Positions 14,387 to 22,453 of a stretch of 33,249 nt of DNA are shown here, piece after piece. Numbering within the stretch: position 1 is the stretch's first letter; each line of letters opens with the position of its first letter. A program made the translations under genes and the position numbers. Below the pieces are notes generated by a model. That model ran no database searches, had not been told where the DNA came from, and worked only from the letters and a program-made list of their open reading frames with translations. The stretch is from Oscillatoriales cyanobacterium (lineage in GTDB: Bacteria; Cyanobacteriota; Cyanobacteriia; Cyanobacteriales; Microcoleaceae). Location: the NCBI GenBank assembly GCA_004292955.1, contig RDXX01000083.1, positions 1-33,249 of the forward strand, read 5' to 3'.

Positions 14387-16043
14387 TTCAAATTTGCTCG
14401 ATCGCGATAATATCAAAATAGTAGAATCGCAAATTTCAGAAGTTACTGTGTACACCGATCGCGCTTTGATAACCCGCCGTGGCACAGTAGCCCTGACGGG
14501 AAACGAGTGCGAATTAACTGTAGCCTCTCTCCCCACAACCCTCGAAACCGAGTCAGTCAGGGCTACCGGTGCAGGTACAGTCGCCGTGCGATTGCTGGGA
14601 GTGCACACCGAAACTCTGTTTCACAGCGAACCTACGGGCGATCGCATCGCCGAATTAACCGCACAAATCCAAGAGTTAGAAACCCAAAAACGCGCCATAA
14701 AAGACCAAATCGCCTCCCGAAAAATTCAACTCAACTTTGTTGAAAATTTGAGCGAAAAAAGCGTCAGTTCCTTTGCTAGCAGCATTTCCAAGCAGCAGAT
14801 CGGTTTGAACGAAGCCGGCGAATTGCTCAATTTTTTAGGCAGTAATTATAAAAAGTACATAAGTGCGATCGCCCAACACGAAAGACAGCAGCGAGACTTA
14901 GACAAGCAAATAGAAGCATTGCGCCAGCAGTTGCGCCAAGTACAAACTCCCTATTCCCAGCAAAGTTTTAACATCATTGTGGCGATCGAACCCAGCGGCA
15001 GCGGCAATTTTGAACTAGAAGTTTCCTATGTAGTAACGCGAGCCCGTTGGACTCCCCTGTACGACTTGCGAGTCAATACCACCAACAACCAAATCAATCT
15101 CAATTACCTAGCCGAAGTCAACCAAAACACAGGCGAAGATTGGACGGGAGTAGCGCTGACTTTATCCACAGCCAAACCCGGAATGGGAACTTTGCCACCA
15201 AAACTCCAACCCTGGTTTATCGATATTGTTCGCCCAAAACCTGCTCCAACCCCAGAATTTATGAAAGCACGACGCGTACAGACTGAGGATGCAGAAATAG
15301 GAACAGATTATATGGAATTTGAGATGGAAAACGAGCCACAATTTGCAATGATGGCTATGCGAAGTGCTGCTCCCGCACCAGAACCTATAGCAGCTCAAAC
15401 GGCGACAGCAAGAGTATCTAAAGAAGGCAGCACCGTTTCATTTCAAGTCGGAGGAAATACCAATATTCCCAGCGACGGCACACCGCACAAAGTCACTATT
15501 TTCAGCGATAATTATCCCTCTAAACCTGAATACATCGCCATTCCTCATTTAGTCAGTTTCGCTTATTTGCAAGCAATTGTCACCAATCCGACGACAGGTG
15601 CAACTCTGCTGCCCGGTAAAGCCAATATCTTTCGCGACAATACTTTTGTCGGTAATGTGCAGTTAGAAAATGTTTCCCCTGGCGAAGAATTTAAGCTTAA
15701 TTTAGGAATAGATGAAGGCTTAAAAATAGAGCGAGAATTAGTGGAAAGACAAGTCGATAAAAAACTGATCGGCAATCAGCGGCGCACGACTTACGCCTAT
15801 CGGTTAATTTTGACCAACTTGCACCAAGTGCCTGCTAAGTTGACACTAAAAGAGCAACTTCCAGTCACTCGAAAGGAGCAAATAAAAGTGCGGTTGACTC
15901 AGACTAATCCGAAGATAGTAGCAGGTGAAATGGGACTCTTGGAATGGATAATCTCTATGCCACCGCAAGCCAAGCAAGAGTTATATTACCAGTTTGTGGT
16001 CGAACATCCTCCCGAGTTAACAGTCATCGGTTTAGATATTTAA
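14379..16043 (+). CDS. MuiA-family (DUF4139/DUF4140) protein
   Basis: A 554-residue protein of the family annotated as mucoidy inhibitor A. Residues about 18-115 form the DUF4140 region (ISEVTVYTDRALITRRGTVA at its start). A coiled coil follows (IAELTAQIQELETQKRAIKD, and again about 165-195). The DUF4139 beta-rich domain starts about 205 with SGSGNFELEVSYVVTRARWTPLYDLR and includes NTGEDWTGVALTLSTAKPG. A Pro/Met/Ala-rich linker (about 290-345) interrupts it. It has no signal peptide or membrane span. The biochemical role of the family is poorly known; the name comes from an effect on mucoidy in enterobacteria. A stem-loop follows the stop codon. Confidence 0.88.
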   Translation: MTDSNLLDRDNIKIVESQISEVTVYTDRALITRRGTVALTGNECELTVASLPTTLETESVRATGAGTVAVRLLGVHTETLFHSEPTGDRIAELTAQIQELETQKRAIKDQIASRKIQLNFVENLSEKSVSSFASSISKQQIGLNEAGELLNFLGSNYKKYISAIAQHERQQRDLDKQIEALRQQLRQVQTPYSQQSFNIIVAIEPSGSGNFELEVSYVVTRARWTPLYDLRVNTTNNQINLNYLAEVNQNTGEDWTGVALTLSTAKPGMGTLPPKLQPWFIDIVRPKPAPTPEFMKARRVQTEDAEIGTDYMEFEMENEPQFAMMAMRSAAPAPEPIAAQTATARVSKEGSTVSFQVGGNTNIPSDGTPHKVTIFSDNYPSKPEYIAIPHLVSFAYLQAIVTNPTTGATLLPGKANIFRDNTFVGNVQLENVSPGEEFKLNLGIDEGLKIERELVERQVDKKLIGNQRRTTYAYRLILTNLHQVPAKLTLKEQLPVTRKEQIKVRLTQTNPKIVAGEMGLLEWIISMPPQAKQELYYQFVVEHPPELTVIGLDI

Positions 16044-16061
16044 TTAGGATTTACACTCTCA

Positions 16062-16083
16062 AGCTGTAGCGCCAGCTACAGCT
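16062..16083 (+). terminator. Stem-loop after MuiA-family gene
   Basis: agctgtag (16062-16069) and ctacagct (16076-16083) pair perfectly around the loop cgccag, 18 bases after the stop codon. No strong T-run follows, so intrinsic termination is likely but not certain. Confidence 0.5.
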
Positions 16084-16157
16084 TATATCAATTATGCAAA
16101 ATATTGCTAAATATCAGTTAAAAGCGAGCATTTGTACGGAAACGGCTGAGATTAATA

Positions 16158-16187
16158 CTAATTTAAAAAAATGATGCAACACTCTTC
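16158..16187. repeat. Single terminal-repeat copy of element B
   Basis: The motif with atttaaaaaaatgatgcaac then actcttc resembles the terminal inverted repeat of the element at 27118-27221. No matching second end is found nearby, so this is a decayed copy or a solo end. The rest of the spacer up to 16295 contains a GC-rich block (16197-16260) with ggggtag...ctacccc pairing and no gene. Confidence 0.45.
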
Positions 16188-16295
16188 CATAGTCTTGTAA
16201 GGGCAATCCCACGCCCGATCGCCCGATAGATATGGGGTAGGCTTTCTTGGCACTACCCCTACAAATTTTGTGAATCATTTAGGATTGCTGTAGCA

Positions 16296-17276
16296 CTATT
16301 TTTCAGAATTGGTATTGGTTAATGAGCAAGCAGCTAATTTTTTCTCAGTACACAACTGCTGAAACAATAAATCTGCGATTGATTCATAAGCTGGGGCTGT
16401 GGGGTGTACGCCATCCCGAAAATAACTTTCTACCGTGGTTTTCGGCAATTTTGACCAGGCTGCGTGAGTGTCTATGAGTGGAATTTTCAAAGCTTTTAGC
16501 CGATCGACAAACTGGGATTTAAACCTCGGCTGATTCGGTACCGGCAGTAAATCGGAGCGATCGCAAGTATACAACACAAACAACGGAATATTCGACTCTC
16601 GCACCAAAGCCACTATTTGCTCAAATCGCTGCATATTTTCCCTAAACCGTTGCGTTTCCGGCACCGGCACACCCCCCACAGGGGAATTCGGCACAAAAAC
16701 ACTGGAAAATCGGGGCATAACGTATCTGTCAAACACTTCTTGAATTGCCAATAACGGTTGGCGATTCGGCATCAGGGGGTTATTTTTGAGTCCCGCGCTG
16801 GTACTTGAAGGTTGTAGCAAATCGTGAGTACCAATTTGCAAAATCACAGCATCGCTTTCAAAAGTGCCAAACTTGCGAATATATCCCAATTGATTGCCAA
16901 TTCCCCAAGATCCCGCAGAAGCATTTAGCACCTGAACCTGCTTTTTGATGCCCAACAAACGCGCTGCCAACAATTCTGTAATAGTTTCTGCCTGATCCGT
17001 GCTATTATTGCCATTGAGAACCGAGTCTCCTGTCATCAAAATTCTGATAGTACCTTCAGGCTTGGCTGAATCGATTTGTTCAGACCGTTGAGAAAATTGA
17101 TTGTACTGAAGTCTATTGCCAAAACGATATACAAGTTGATTTGGTGCAAATATATACCCAGCCTCAGCATCAGCTTGCAGCAAAGCAGGATTTCCGAATC
17201 CCAGCAAGCGCAACGCAAGTTCTATCGCGCTCAAAGATGCGATCGCACAACCGGGCATCCAATACCTAGCTTTCAC
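16296..17276 (-). CDS. SGNH/GDSL-family hydrolase, membrane-anchored
   Basis: A 326-residue protein with a hydrophobic N-terminal anchor (about 7-28) followed by an SGNH hydrolase domain. Block I is LMTGDSVLNG with Ser85; the Gly of block II is in NASAGSWGIGNQ; block V is DGVHPT with Asp288 and His291. At block III the usual GxND is GTHD, so the oxyanion Asn is replaced by His151, which is unusual. Such proteins are extracytoplasmic esterases, acyltransferases or acetyl-handling enzymes of envelope polysaccharides. The start is GTG at 17276, 4 bases after the yajQ stop, with GGTAGG upstream, so it is probably co-translated with yajQ. Confidence 0.85.
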   Translation of the reverse strand: MKARYWMPGCAIASLSAIELALRLLGFGNPALLQADAEAGYIFAPNQLVYRFGNRLQYNQFSQRSEQIDSAKPEGTIRILMTGDSVLNGNNSTDQAETITELLAARLLGIKKQVQVLNASAGSWGIGNQLGYIRKFGTFESDAVILQIGTHDLLQPSSTSAGLKNNPLMPNRQPLLAIQEVFDRYVMPRFSSVFVPNSPVGGVPVPETQRFRENMQRFEQIVALVRESNIPLFVLYTCDRSDLLPVPNQPRFKSQFVDRLKALKIPLIDTHAAWSKLPKTTVESYFRDGVHPTAPAYESIADLLFQQLCTEKKLAACSLTNTNSEK

Positions 17277-17280
17277 AAAC

Positions 17281-17772
17281 CTACCTGTAATTGGTAAACT
17301 GCAAAGCCATCGGATAATCTTCTTGCTTCAAGCGTTGAATTACCAACTGCAAATCATCCTTATCCTTGGCAGAAACGCGGACTGCATCACCTTGAATCGA
17401 GCCTTGAATTTTTTTAAATTCATCTCGAATTAATTTAGTGATTTTTTTGGCAATTTCCTGATCAATCCCTTTTTTGAGTTTGATTTCTTGGCGTACTCTA
17501 GTACCACTAGCAGCTTCAATTTTGCCGTAATCAAAAATTTTCAGAGATAAATTCCGCTTAGCGGCTTTTGTTTGCAAAACAGTGTGAATGGCATCGAGAG
17601 TAAATTCGCTGTCCGTATTGACAGTAATCGATTCTGCGCCCAATTCCACGGTGGTTTTGGTATCTTTCAAGTCGTAGCGGCTTTGAATTTCCCGCACTGT
17701 TTGGTCAACGGCGTTAACTAATTCTTGCCTGTCGAACTCGCTGACAATATCAAATGAATAATTAGCAGCCAT
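17281..17772 (-). CDS. yajQ: YajQ-family nucleotide-binding protein
   Basis: A 163-residue full-length YajQ protein with the two-ferredoxin-like-fold pattern: N-terminal SFDIVSEFDRQELVNAVDQ, then SRYDLKDTKTTVEL, and C-terminal IRDEFKKIQGSIQGDAVRVS and DDLQLVIQRLKQEDYP. Members bind cyclic di-GMP or RNA in several bacteria; the role in cyanobacteria is not established. The length and all conserved blocks are normal. It is first in a two-gene unit with the SGNH hydrolase gene. Confidence 0.95.
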   Translation of the reverse strand: MAANYSFDIVSEFDRQELVNAVDQTVREIQSRYDLKDTKTTVELGAESITVNTDSEFTLDAIHTVLQTKAAKRNLSLKIFDYGKIEAASGTRVRQEIKLKKGIDQEIAKKITKLIRDEFKKIQGSIQGDAVRVSAKDKDDLQLVIQRLKQEDYPMALQFTNYR

Positions 17773-17987
17773 AAATTAGTAATTGGTAAATTGGTAATTG
17801 GCCCGCGCAGGTCATTGGCCCGCGCAGGGCATTGGGGAATGGGGAATGGGGAATGGGGAATGGGGAATGGGTGGTTGGTAGTTAGTAGTTCGTAGTTGGT
17901 AATTAGTCATTAATTAAGCGTCTCTCAACTAATGACAACTAACAACTAACAACTAACAACTAACAACTAACAACTGACAACTGACAA
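17773..17987. repeat. Two short tandem repeat arrays
   Basis: Direct duplicates of attggcccgcgcagg lie at about 17798-17830. Next come five gggaatg units (about 17833-17870) and, at 17935-17987, a run of caactaa then caactga units. The second array ends at the stop codon of the MAPEG gene. These are cyanobacterial short tandem repeat types with no coding content. Confidence 0.88.
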
Positions 17988-18407
17988 TTACCCATTAACA
18001 GCCATCAAACTGAAATAGAATAAAGAGAAAGTGCAAGTAGAACTAATCGCAAACATGAGCGATCGCCCCAGAGGCACATTCAGAATATAGAAAACCGAAA
18101 ACAACAATCGGGCTACAGGAAAAGCGATTCCAGCCCAGCCCGCCGCCTCCGAATCTATTCCTGTCACAAAAGCCATCAAAGCCGCCGCTGAAAACAGCAT
18201 AAACGTCTCAAACGAATTTTGGTGAGCCCAAGTTGCCCGCTGAGCGTAACCGGGCAACCTATCAAACATAGCGCGAGGTGCTGCTTGGTCATAGCCTAGC
18301 TGCAACCGAGCAAGGGCAACCACCAAAAACGGTGCGTAAACCAGCGCAGCAGCAGCAGCAACAGAATCAAGCAAAATAACCGACACAGGCAATCCCAACA
18401 ACATCAT
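17988..18407 (-). CDS. MAPEG-family membrane protein
   Basis: A 139-residue integral membrane protein with four hydrophobic segments (about 3-35, 64-85, 88-110 and 115-135). The signature of MAPEG proteins is the polar stretch RLPGYAQRATWAHQNSFETF, holding the Arg, Asn and Glu residues of the glutathione-handling site. Eukaryotic MAPEG enzymes act on eicosanoids and glutathione conjugates; the bacterial small forms are mostly uncharacterised. It starts 12 bases after the DprA-like gene and is probably translated from the same message. Confidence 0.88.
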   Translation of the reverse strand: MMLLGLPVSVILLDSVAAAAALVYAPFLVVALARLQLGYDQAAPRAMFDRLPGYAQRATWAHQNSFETFMLFSAAALMAFVTGIDSEAAGWAGIAFPVARLLFSVFYILNVPLGRSLMFAISSTCTFSLFYFSLMAVNG

Positions 18408-18419
18408 CCGCCTCGCATT

Positions 18420-18923
18420 TCAATCAAAATAGAACAGAGTAACCACTTTGCGCTGTTCCTCCGCATCCTGGCAAGTTTTCAGCAAAGTGTGGCTTTCGTG
18501 AAAAGCAAAACAGATCAGTTGCTGACAGCGAGAAATAATCTCCTGATTGCACATGGCGCTGGCTTCCGGGAGAGACAAGCTGTCATTTTTGGGATTTTCT
18601 ACCAAATGTATGACTTGTTCGAGCTGCTCGCGGGACTCCCGAGGCTGGCGGCTCATGCTTTGCGGCAAAATCACCGTCAGCAGATTAGGATCTGCTCGCA
18701 TTGCCCCCCGAATTGCGGCTGAATTGGTGCCTGTAGCCCCCGATGTGATGAGCTGGTTGCCTCCCAGAACTAAGGCGTAGCTCAGCATCTCAATTAGCTG
18801 CTGGTGGGTAATAGGAACGTGGCGAGAACCCAAAAGAGCAACCCGCTTGGAGCTTGTTTGCTGGATCGCCGCAAGTTCTTGTAAAAAATCATCAACTCTG
18901 GGTAGCTCAATTGATTGACTCAA
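18420..18923 (-). CDS. DprA-like short Rossmann (SLOG-type) protein
   Basis: A 167-residue protein corresponding only to a Rossmann-like core. Residues 26-34 (KRVALLGSR) and 54-70 (GNQLITSGATGTNSAA) are the nucleotide- or DNA-binding loops seen in DprA and SLOG proteins. It lacks the SAM-like and winged-helix domains of full DprA, and it matches short cyanobacterial proteins annotated as DNA recombination-mediator protein A. It could load RecA onto DNA or sense a nucleotide ligand; the function of the short form is unproven. It precedes the MAPEG gene. Confidence 0.75.
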   Translation of the reverse strand: MSQSIELPRVDDFLQELAAIQQTSSKRVALLGSRHVPITHQQLIEMLSYALVLGGNQLITSGATGTNSAAIRGAMRADPNLLTVILPQSMSRQPRESREQLEQVIHLVENPKNDSLSLPEASAMCNQEIISRCQQLICFAFHESHTLLKTCQDAEEQRKVVTLFYFD

Positions 18924-19237
18924 AGAATTTATTAAATTAAATAAAACTACGTTGTGGATTCTAGCAGACTAACTAGCAATTGCCACCAAAAAGAAGTTAA
19001 GAATTGCTGATTAACGGTATCTGACTAGAGGAGCGGGAGATTTGAGGAACCCAGAAGGCAGAATGTCTAAAAGCATTCGGCAGCCAGAGCAGAAGGTACG
19101 ATTCAATAAAAATTGAGGATTTAAGAATTTTGAGTTTTTATTTTTTAAACCAAAAATCCTCTCTGCCTTCTTGCCTCTGCCGAATATGTTGTTCGCTCAG
19201 TTCCCGCTGCCGAATACCTTCAGATCCGGTGGCCTTG
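18924..19237. other. Gene-free spacer
   Basis: About 310 bases without a gene. At 19128-19164 an AT-rich, partly self-complementary run (aggatttaag... to ...aaaaatcct) could terminate transcription arriving from the phosphotransacetylase-like gene. Related cattcggcag and ctgccgaata words (19074-19085, 19177-19215) form weak inverted repeats. No promoter match is strong enough to call. Confidence 0.4.
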
Positions 19238-20311
19238 TTAATGAACTCGATCGCCCAAACCCAATGATGCCATCATGGCCTTAAGGTCAAAGTGTTCTGC
19301 CATTAGCTGAGTAACGCATTCCACCTTGATGCGTTCGTGCAGGCGCACGCTGCCAAAGGTGCTGTCGATAATTTCCACCGTGGTTAAGGTATCCAAATCA
19401 ACAGATAAAACTGGAATTTCCATTTCTTCTGCTCTGCCGATTACCAAGGGAGAAGGAGGCAAGTGGCCTGTGAGAATTAAGCACTGAGTCGAGCTTTCCA
19501 GAGCCGCGAGCTGAATGTCCGTGCGATCGCCCCCGGTGACTACCGCCATATTTCTGGCTTTGCGGAAATACTTCATAGCTGAGCTAACATTCATCGCACC
19601 AATTGTCAAGGTTTCCACCATCAAATCCAAGCGGTCTCGACGGCAGAGAACATCAGCTTTCAATTGGTGGACTAATTCTTTGACGCTGACACTCCGCAGC
19701 AAAGCGCTTCTCGGCAGCATTCCCAAAACTGGAATACCGCTAGCTTCCAGAAAAGGGCGCACAGTCGCAGTTACGGATTCAAGTTTGTCGGAGGGAACAT
19801 CGTTGAGCACGACGCCTATCAAGCGCGAGCCCAAGCGCCGCTTCGCTGACAGCAAATCGTCTATATAAAGATCGATCGGGCGCACTACCAGCAGCACAGA
19901 GGCATCAATGGCATCAGCGATTTGAGACAAAGACAAGTCAAACAGACTGCCTTCCTCCAAATTAGCAGGGCCTTCTAACAGCACCAAGTCTCCGCTGGGA
20001 TTTTGCAAATATTGCGCCAGAGACTGGCGGTAATCTGTCTTGTCTTCTTGGCGCAAACGCTTGTGAACCGTCTCTTCGTCCAAATACAGCAGTGTTGACG
20101 GCATCTGACTTTCTGAGAGTTTAAGCGTCTCTACCGCGAACCGCACATCTTCCTCCGCCACTCCAGCTCCCTCCGAGCTGAAACAGGTTCCCAGCGGTTT
20201 GCCGTAGGCGATTGCCATTCCTTGTTCCCGGAGTGCCAGCGCCATCCCCAGGGCGATCGCGGACTTGCCGCTGTAAGCTTTTGTCGAACCGATCAGCAAA
20301 TATTTAGTCAA
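19238..20311 (-). CDS. BioD/Pta-N-like protein (phosphotransacetylase family)
   Basis: A 357-residue protein. An N-terminal BioD-like P-loop domain begins TKYLLIGSTKAYSGKSA (Walker-type GS-SGKS). A C-terminal DRTGG-type domain follows, with VTGGDRTDIQLAALESS at about 270-287. This is the regulatory N-terminal half of large phosphotransacetylases, without the catalytic C-terminal domain. I prefer the TTG at 20311, which gives MTKYLL and lies 10 nt after GAGGAGAGAAGG, over the TTG at 20335, which lies inside that region. Its role is probably to sense nucleotide or acetyl-CoA status; no Pta catalytic partner is adjacent. Confidence 0.85.
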   Translation of the reverse strand: MTKYLLIGSTKAYSGKSAIALGMALALREQGMAIAYGKPLGTCFSSEGAGVAEEDVRFAVETLKLSESQMPSTLLYLDEETVHKRLRQEDKTDYRQSLAQYLQNPSGDLVLLEGPANLEEGSLFDLSLSQIADAIDASVLLVVRPIDLYIDDLLSAKRRLGSRLIGVVLNDVPSDKLESVTATVRPFLEASGIPVLGMLPRSALLRSVSVKELVHQLKADVLCRRDRLDLMVETLTIGAMNVSSAMKYFRKARNMAVVTGGDRTDIQLAALESSTQCLILTGHLPPSPLVIGRAEEMEIPVLSVDLDTLTTVEIIDSTFGSVRLHERIKVECVTQLMAEHFDLKAMMASLGLGDRVH

Positions 20312-20335
20312 TTTGGGTACGCCTTCTCTCCTCAA

Positions 20336-20858
20336 TTTGCACCTGTCTATTTAAATAAATTTAGTTTATTCAACAGTATTTTCGCACTGCGAGTCAATTT
20401 CGCAATATGATTATACTCGATTTTGTCACTTTTGTGCAGAGCGTTTTTTTGAGGGGAACTTTTATTCATTTGTTCGCCACCCTTTTGTTAGCTTTTTTTA
20501 CATCTTTATTTTCATGTTTTTTCGATTTTCGGTTGTTAAGAACTATTTGTCAACAGCATTTAAAAATAATAATTTTATAATAAATATTTGAGTGATAAAT
20601 AAACCTATCGATCAAGGCAGATGCAACGTATATAATAGACGCAGAGGCCTTTCAATATAGGAAAGCAATTTTTGCACTCTTGTCTAATGATGCAATAACT
20701 CAGTTATAGCGATTCTCAATTTCCGTAAGGTACACGGGATCCTTAATTACATGGCTTACAAACAAACCTCAAGAAACTGGGTTTTTCACAAAATGTGAGT
20801 TTTTTGGGCTAGTATTTTCGTAAAAAAGCCCGGTTTCTGCCAACACCTACGTCCAGGA
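20336..20858. other. AT-rich gene-free spacer with repeat fragments
   Basis: No gene. Positions 20336-20640 are very AT-rich and probably contain the promoter of the minus-strand gene that starts at 20311. At 20706 there is a lone terminal repeat (atagcgattctcaat) of the element found at 14031. At about 20784-20838 agaaactgggttttt and aaaaaagcccggtttct form an inverted pair of the AGAAACC-GGTTTCT family. Confidence 0.6.
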
Positions 20859-20989
20859 CTAAGGAGCGCAAATTAAATAATTTACACATATTTGTGGAAT
20901 GGGCGTCCCGCCCGTTCAGAAAGGACGGGCGGGACGCCCATTCCACAAGAATAATAAAAATTGTAAGTTATTTAATTCTCATTCCTAAG
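20859..20989. mobile_element. MITE-like element A, copy 1
   Basis: Terminal inverted repeats of 28 bp (20859-20886 and 20962-20989, ends ctaagga.../...tcctaag) enclose a long GC-rich hairpin in which gggcgtcccgcccgt pairs with acgggcgggacgccc. At 131 bp it is too short to encode anything. Two further copies lie at 21273-21377 and 26954-27242, so it is a multicopy family within this one window. Confidence 0.85.
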
Positions 20990-21037
20990 TTACCAATTAC
21001 GAAAAATTCAAGCGTCGATCGCTGTTGTTGAGCAAGG

Positions 21038-21199
21038 CTATAGTACAATACGGTTCACTTAACACTTTTTATGCCCCGGATATCCCCCTAAATCCCCCTT
21101 AAGAAGGGGGACTTTAAGAGCTTTCTTGTCCCACCCCCTACTCCCCTTGGGAAGGGGGGTTAGGGGGATCTGTCTTAAGTGAACAGTATTGGGCTATAG
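21038..21199. mobile_element. MITE-like element C
   Basis: The ends 21038-21062 (ctatag.acaatac) and 21175-21199 are 25-bp inverted repeats matching at about 22 positions (shared core gttcacttaa). The interior has C-rich and G-rich runs (atccccctaaatccccct, gggggttagggggat) that pair with each other. The whole 162 bp is non-coding. Only one copy is seen in this window. Confidence 0.8.
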
Positions 21200-21272
21200 T
21201 ATTGCGCCTTCTGAAATACAAGGCTTGCGCATGGGAGGCGAGAAACTCGGTTTATTCGTAGATTTCTCGTTA

Positions 21273-21377
21273 CTAAGGAATGAAAATTAAATAACTTCCA
21301 CTCTTGAAAGTGGGATGGGCGGGACGCCCATCCCACCATAACAATTAAAATTGTAAGTTATTTAATTCGCGATCCTA
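21273..21377. mobile_element. MITE-like element A, copy 2
   Basis: A shorter copy of the family at 20859: the same ends (ctaaggaatgaaaattaaat on the left, the inverse on the right) around the hairpin gggatgggcgggacgcccatccc. The interior has lost part of the central stem. It is flanked by agaaactcggttt and agaaaccgagtttc fragments, making this 500-bp area a dense repeat cluster. Confidence 0.82.
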
Positions 21378-21551
21378 AACACAAAATCTCGTAGAAACCG
21401 AGTTTCACTCTTGTCGCAAGCGCGTAACTCCTCAAAATAGAAATAGCGCACCAATAATATAATCTCGCCGTCCCGATGGCATTACATTATTAGCGCGCAT
21501 TTTAGGGCCGCAATCAATTACAAACTTTTGGGAGCGCGGGTGCGGTGAAAA
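21378..21551. other. Repeat-cluster remainder
   Basis: A degenerate AGAAACC-type repeat at 21390-21405 and otherwise unremarkable sequence up to the end of the next minus-strand gene. No promoter or gene is visible. Confidence 0.4.
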
Positions 21552-21926
21552 TTAGTCATCCATACGCATCAGCTTGCGGTAAAACGTTTTAGAAAAATCG
21601 ACGGTACGAGTCCGCTGAAAAGTTAGGAGTACCTCAATTAAACAACTGACAAACTCAGAACTTTGCATAGTCACTTCGTAGCTGAGTTCAGCATTACCGT
21701 CAAACAACACCCGACAGCGGGTCAAATCCATCGGCAGCGACGAGATATTCCAACTAGCGACAAAGGGTATATCTTCGCCGCCGTCAATTTTTCTTGCCCC
21801 CTCCAAGCTTTTGAGCTTGTAGAGGCCAATAGCGTGGGGCAAGAACTTGCGCCTGGGCTCTTGATAGAAAGGCGCGTAGACTTTCACTTCTTTGTCGTCG
21901 GCTGGTTTCAGTTGAGGAAGAGACAT
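21552..21926 (-). CDS. Conserved cyanobacterial small protein (possibly EbsA-like)
   Basis: A 124-residue soluble protein, taking the ATG at 21926 (MSLPQLKPADDKEV) instead of an upstream frame extension with no family look. It has compact conserved blocks: VYAPFYQEPRRKFLPHAIGL, SLEGARKIDGGEDIPFVASW and a C-terminal SKTFYRKLMRMDD. There is no signal peptide or membrane span. The pattern reminds me of EbsA, a cyanobacterial protein that works with Hfq and PilB in type IV pilus assembly and biofilm control, but I cannot verify this from sequence alone. It is a single-gene unit surrounded by repeats. Confidence 0.6.
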   Translation of the reverse strand: MSLPQLKPADDKEVKVYAPFYQEPRRKFLPHAIGLYKLKSLEGARKIDGGEDIPFVASWNISSLPMDLTRCRVLFDGNAELSYEVTMQSSEFVSCLIEVLLTFQRTRTVDFSKTFYRKLMRMDD

Positions 21927-21998
21927 ATTTCCGCATCCTGACAGTGGGTTGAGATCATCTGCAAAAACTAGCAGATATTCCTGGTCGATCGCAAGCAA

Positions 21999-22453
21999 AA
22001 CTCAGTCTATTTTGGATTTGGGGATTTTAGATTTTAGATTTTAGATTTACAAGAACAGATGAATCTGCTGAAGTGGCGAGTTTGAACAGGAGTCTAAAAT
22101 TTGGCGTGGCGAATGACTTAAGTCGCTGGCTGGTATCCGTTTTTGGATGAATCATCCCCAATACTCTATGCAATTCCAGTTTAGCAGTGCCGTACTCTTG
22201 GGCGATCGCGCACAAACGAGCTCCGGTCAATCGATTTTAGATTTTAGATTTTAGATTTTAGAGGCCACCCCACGGATAAATTCGGGGGAAAAGAGGATTT
22301 TCGATTTTCGATTTGGGATTGATTCCACGGATAAATCACGTGGCGGGTACCATCAATCAATTCTTGGTCAGCTTTCGACAAAAGCCCAGAAACTGGTACA
22401 GTGGATACTTATCTCTAAAATCAAAAACTATTGGTGGTTGAATCAAGTAACTT
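21999..22453. repeat. Spacer with attttag heptamer repeats
   Basis: Heptamer arrays attttag/gattttag occur at 22022-22047 and 22233-22262, with a derived gattttcgattttcg run at about 22297-22312. The word ccacggataaat occurs twice (about 22269 and 22325). The minus-strand frame at 22027-22230 overlaps an array and is not supported as a gene. The promoter of mgdA must lie in the last 100 bases; no clear boxes were found. Confidence 0.7.

Noticed and set aside
22027..22230. 67-residue minus-strand frame before mgdA
   Set aside because: Runs through heptamer repeats at its end and shows no family features; possible but unsupported.
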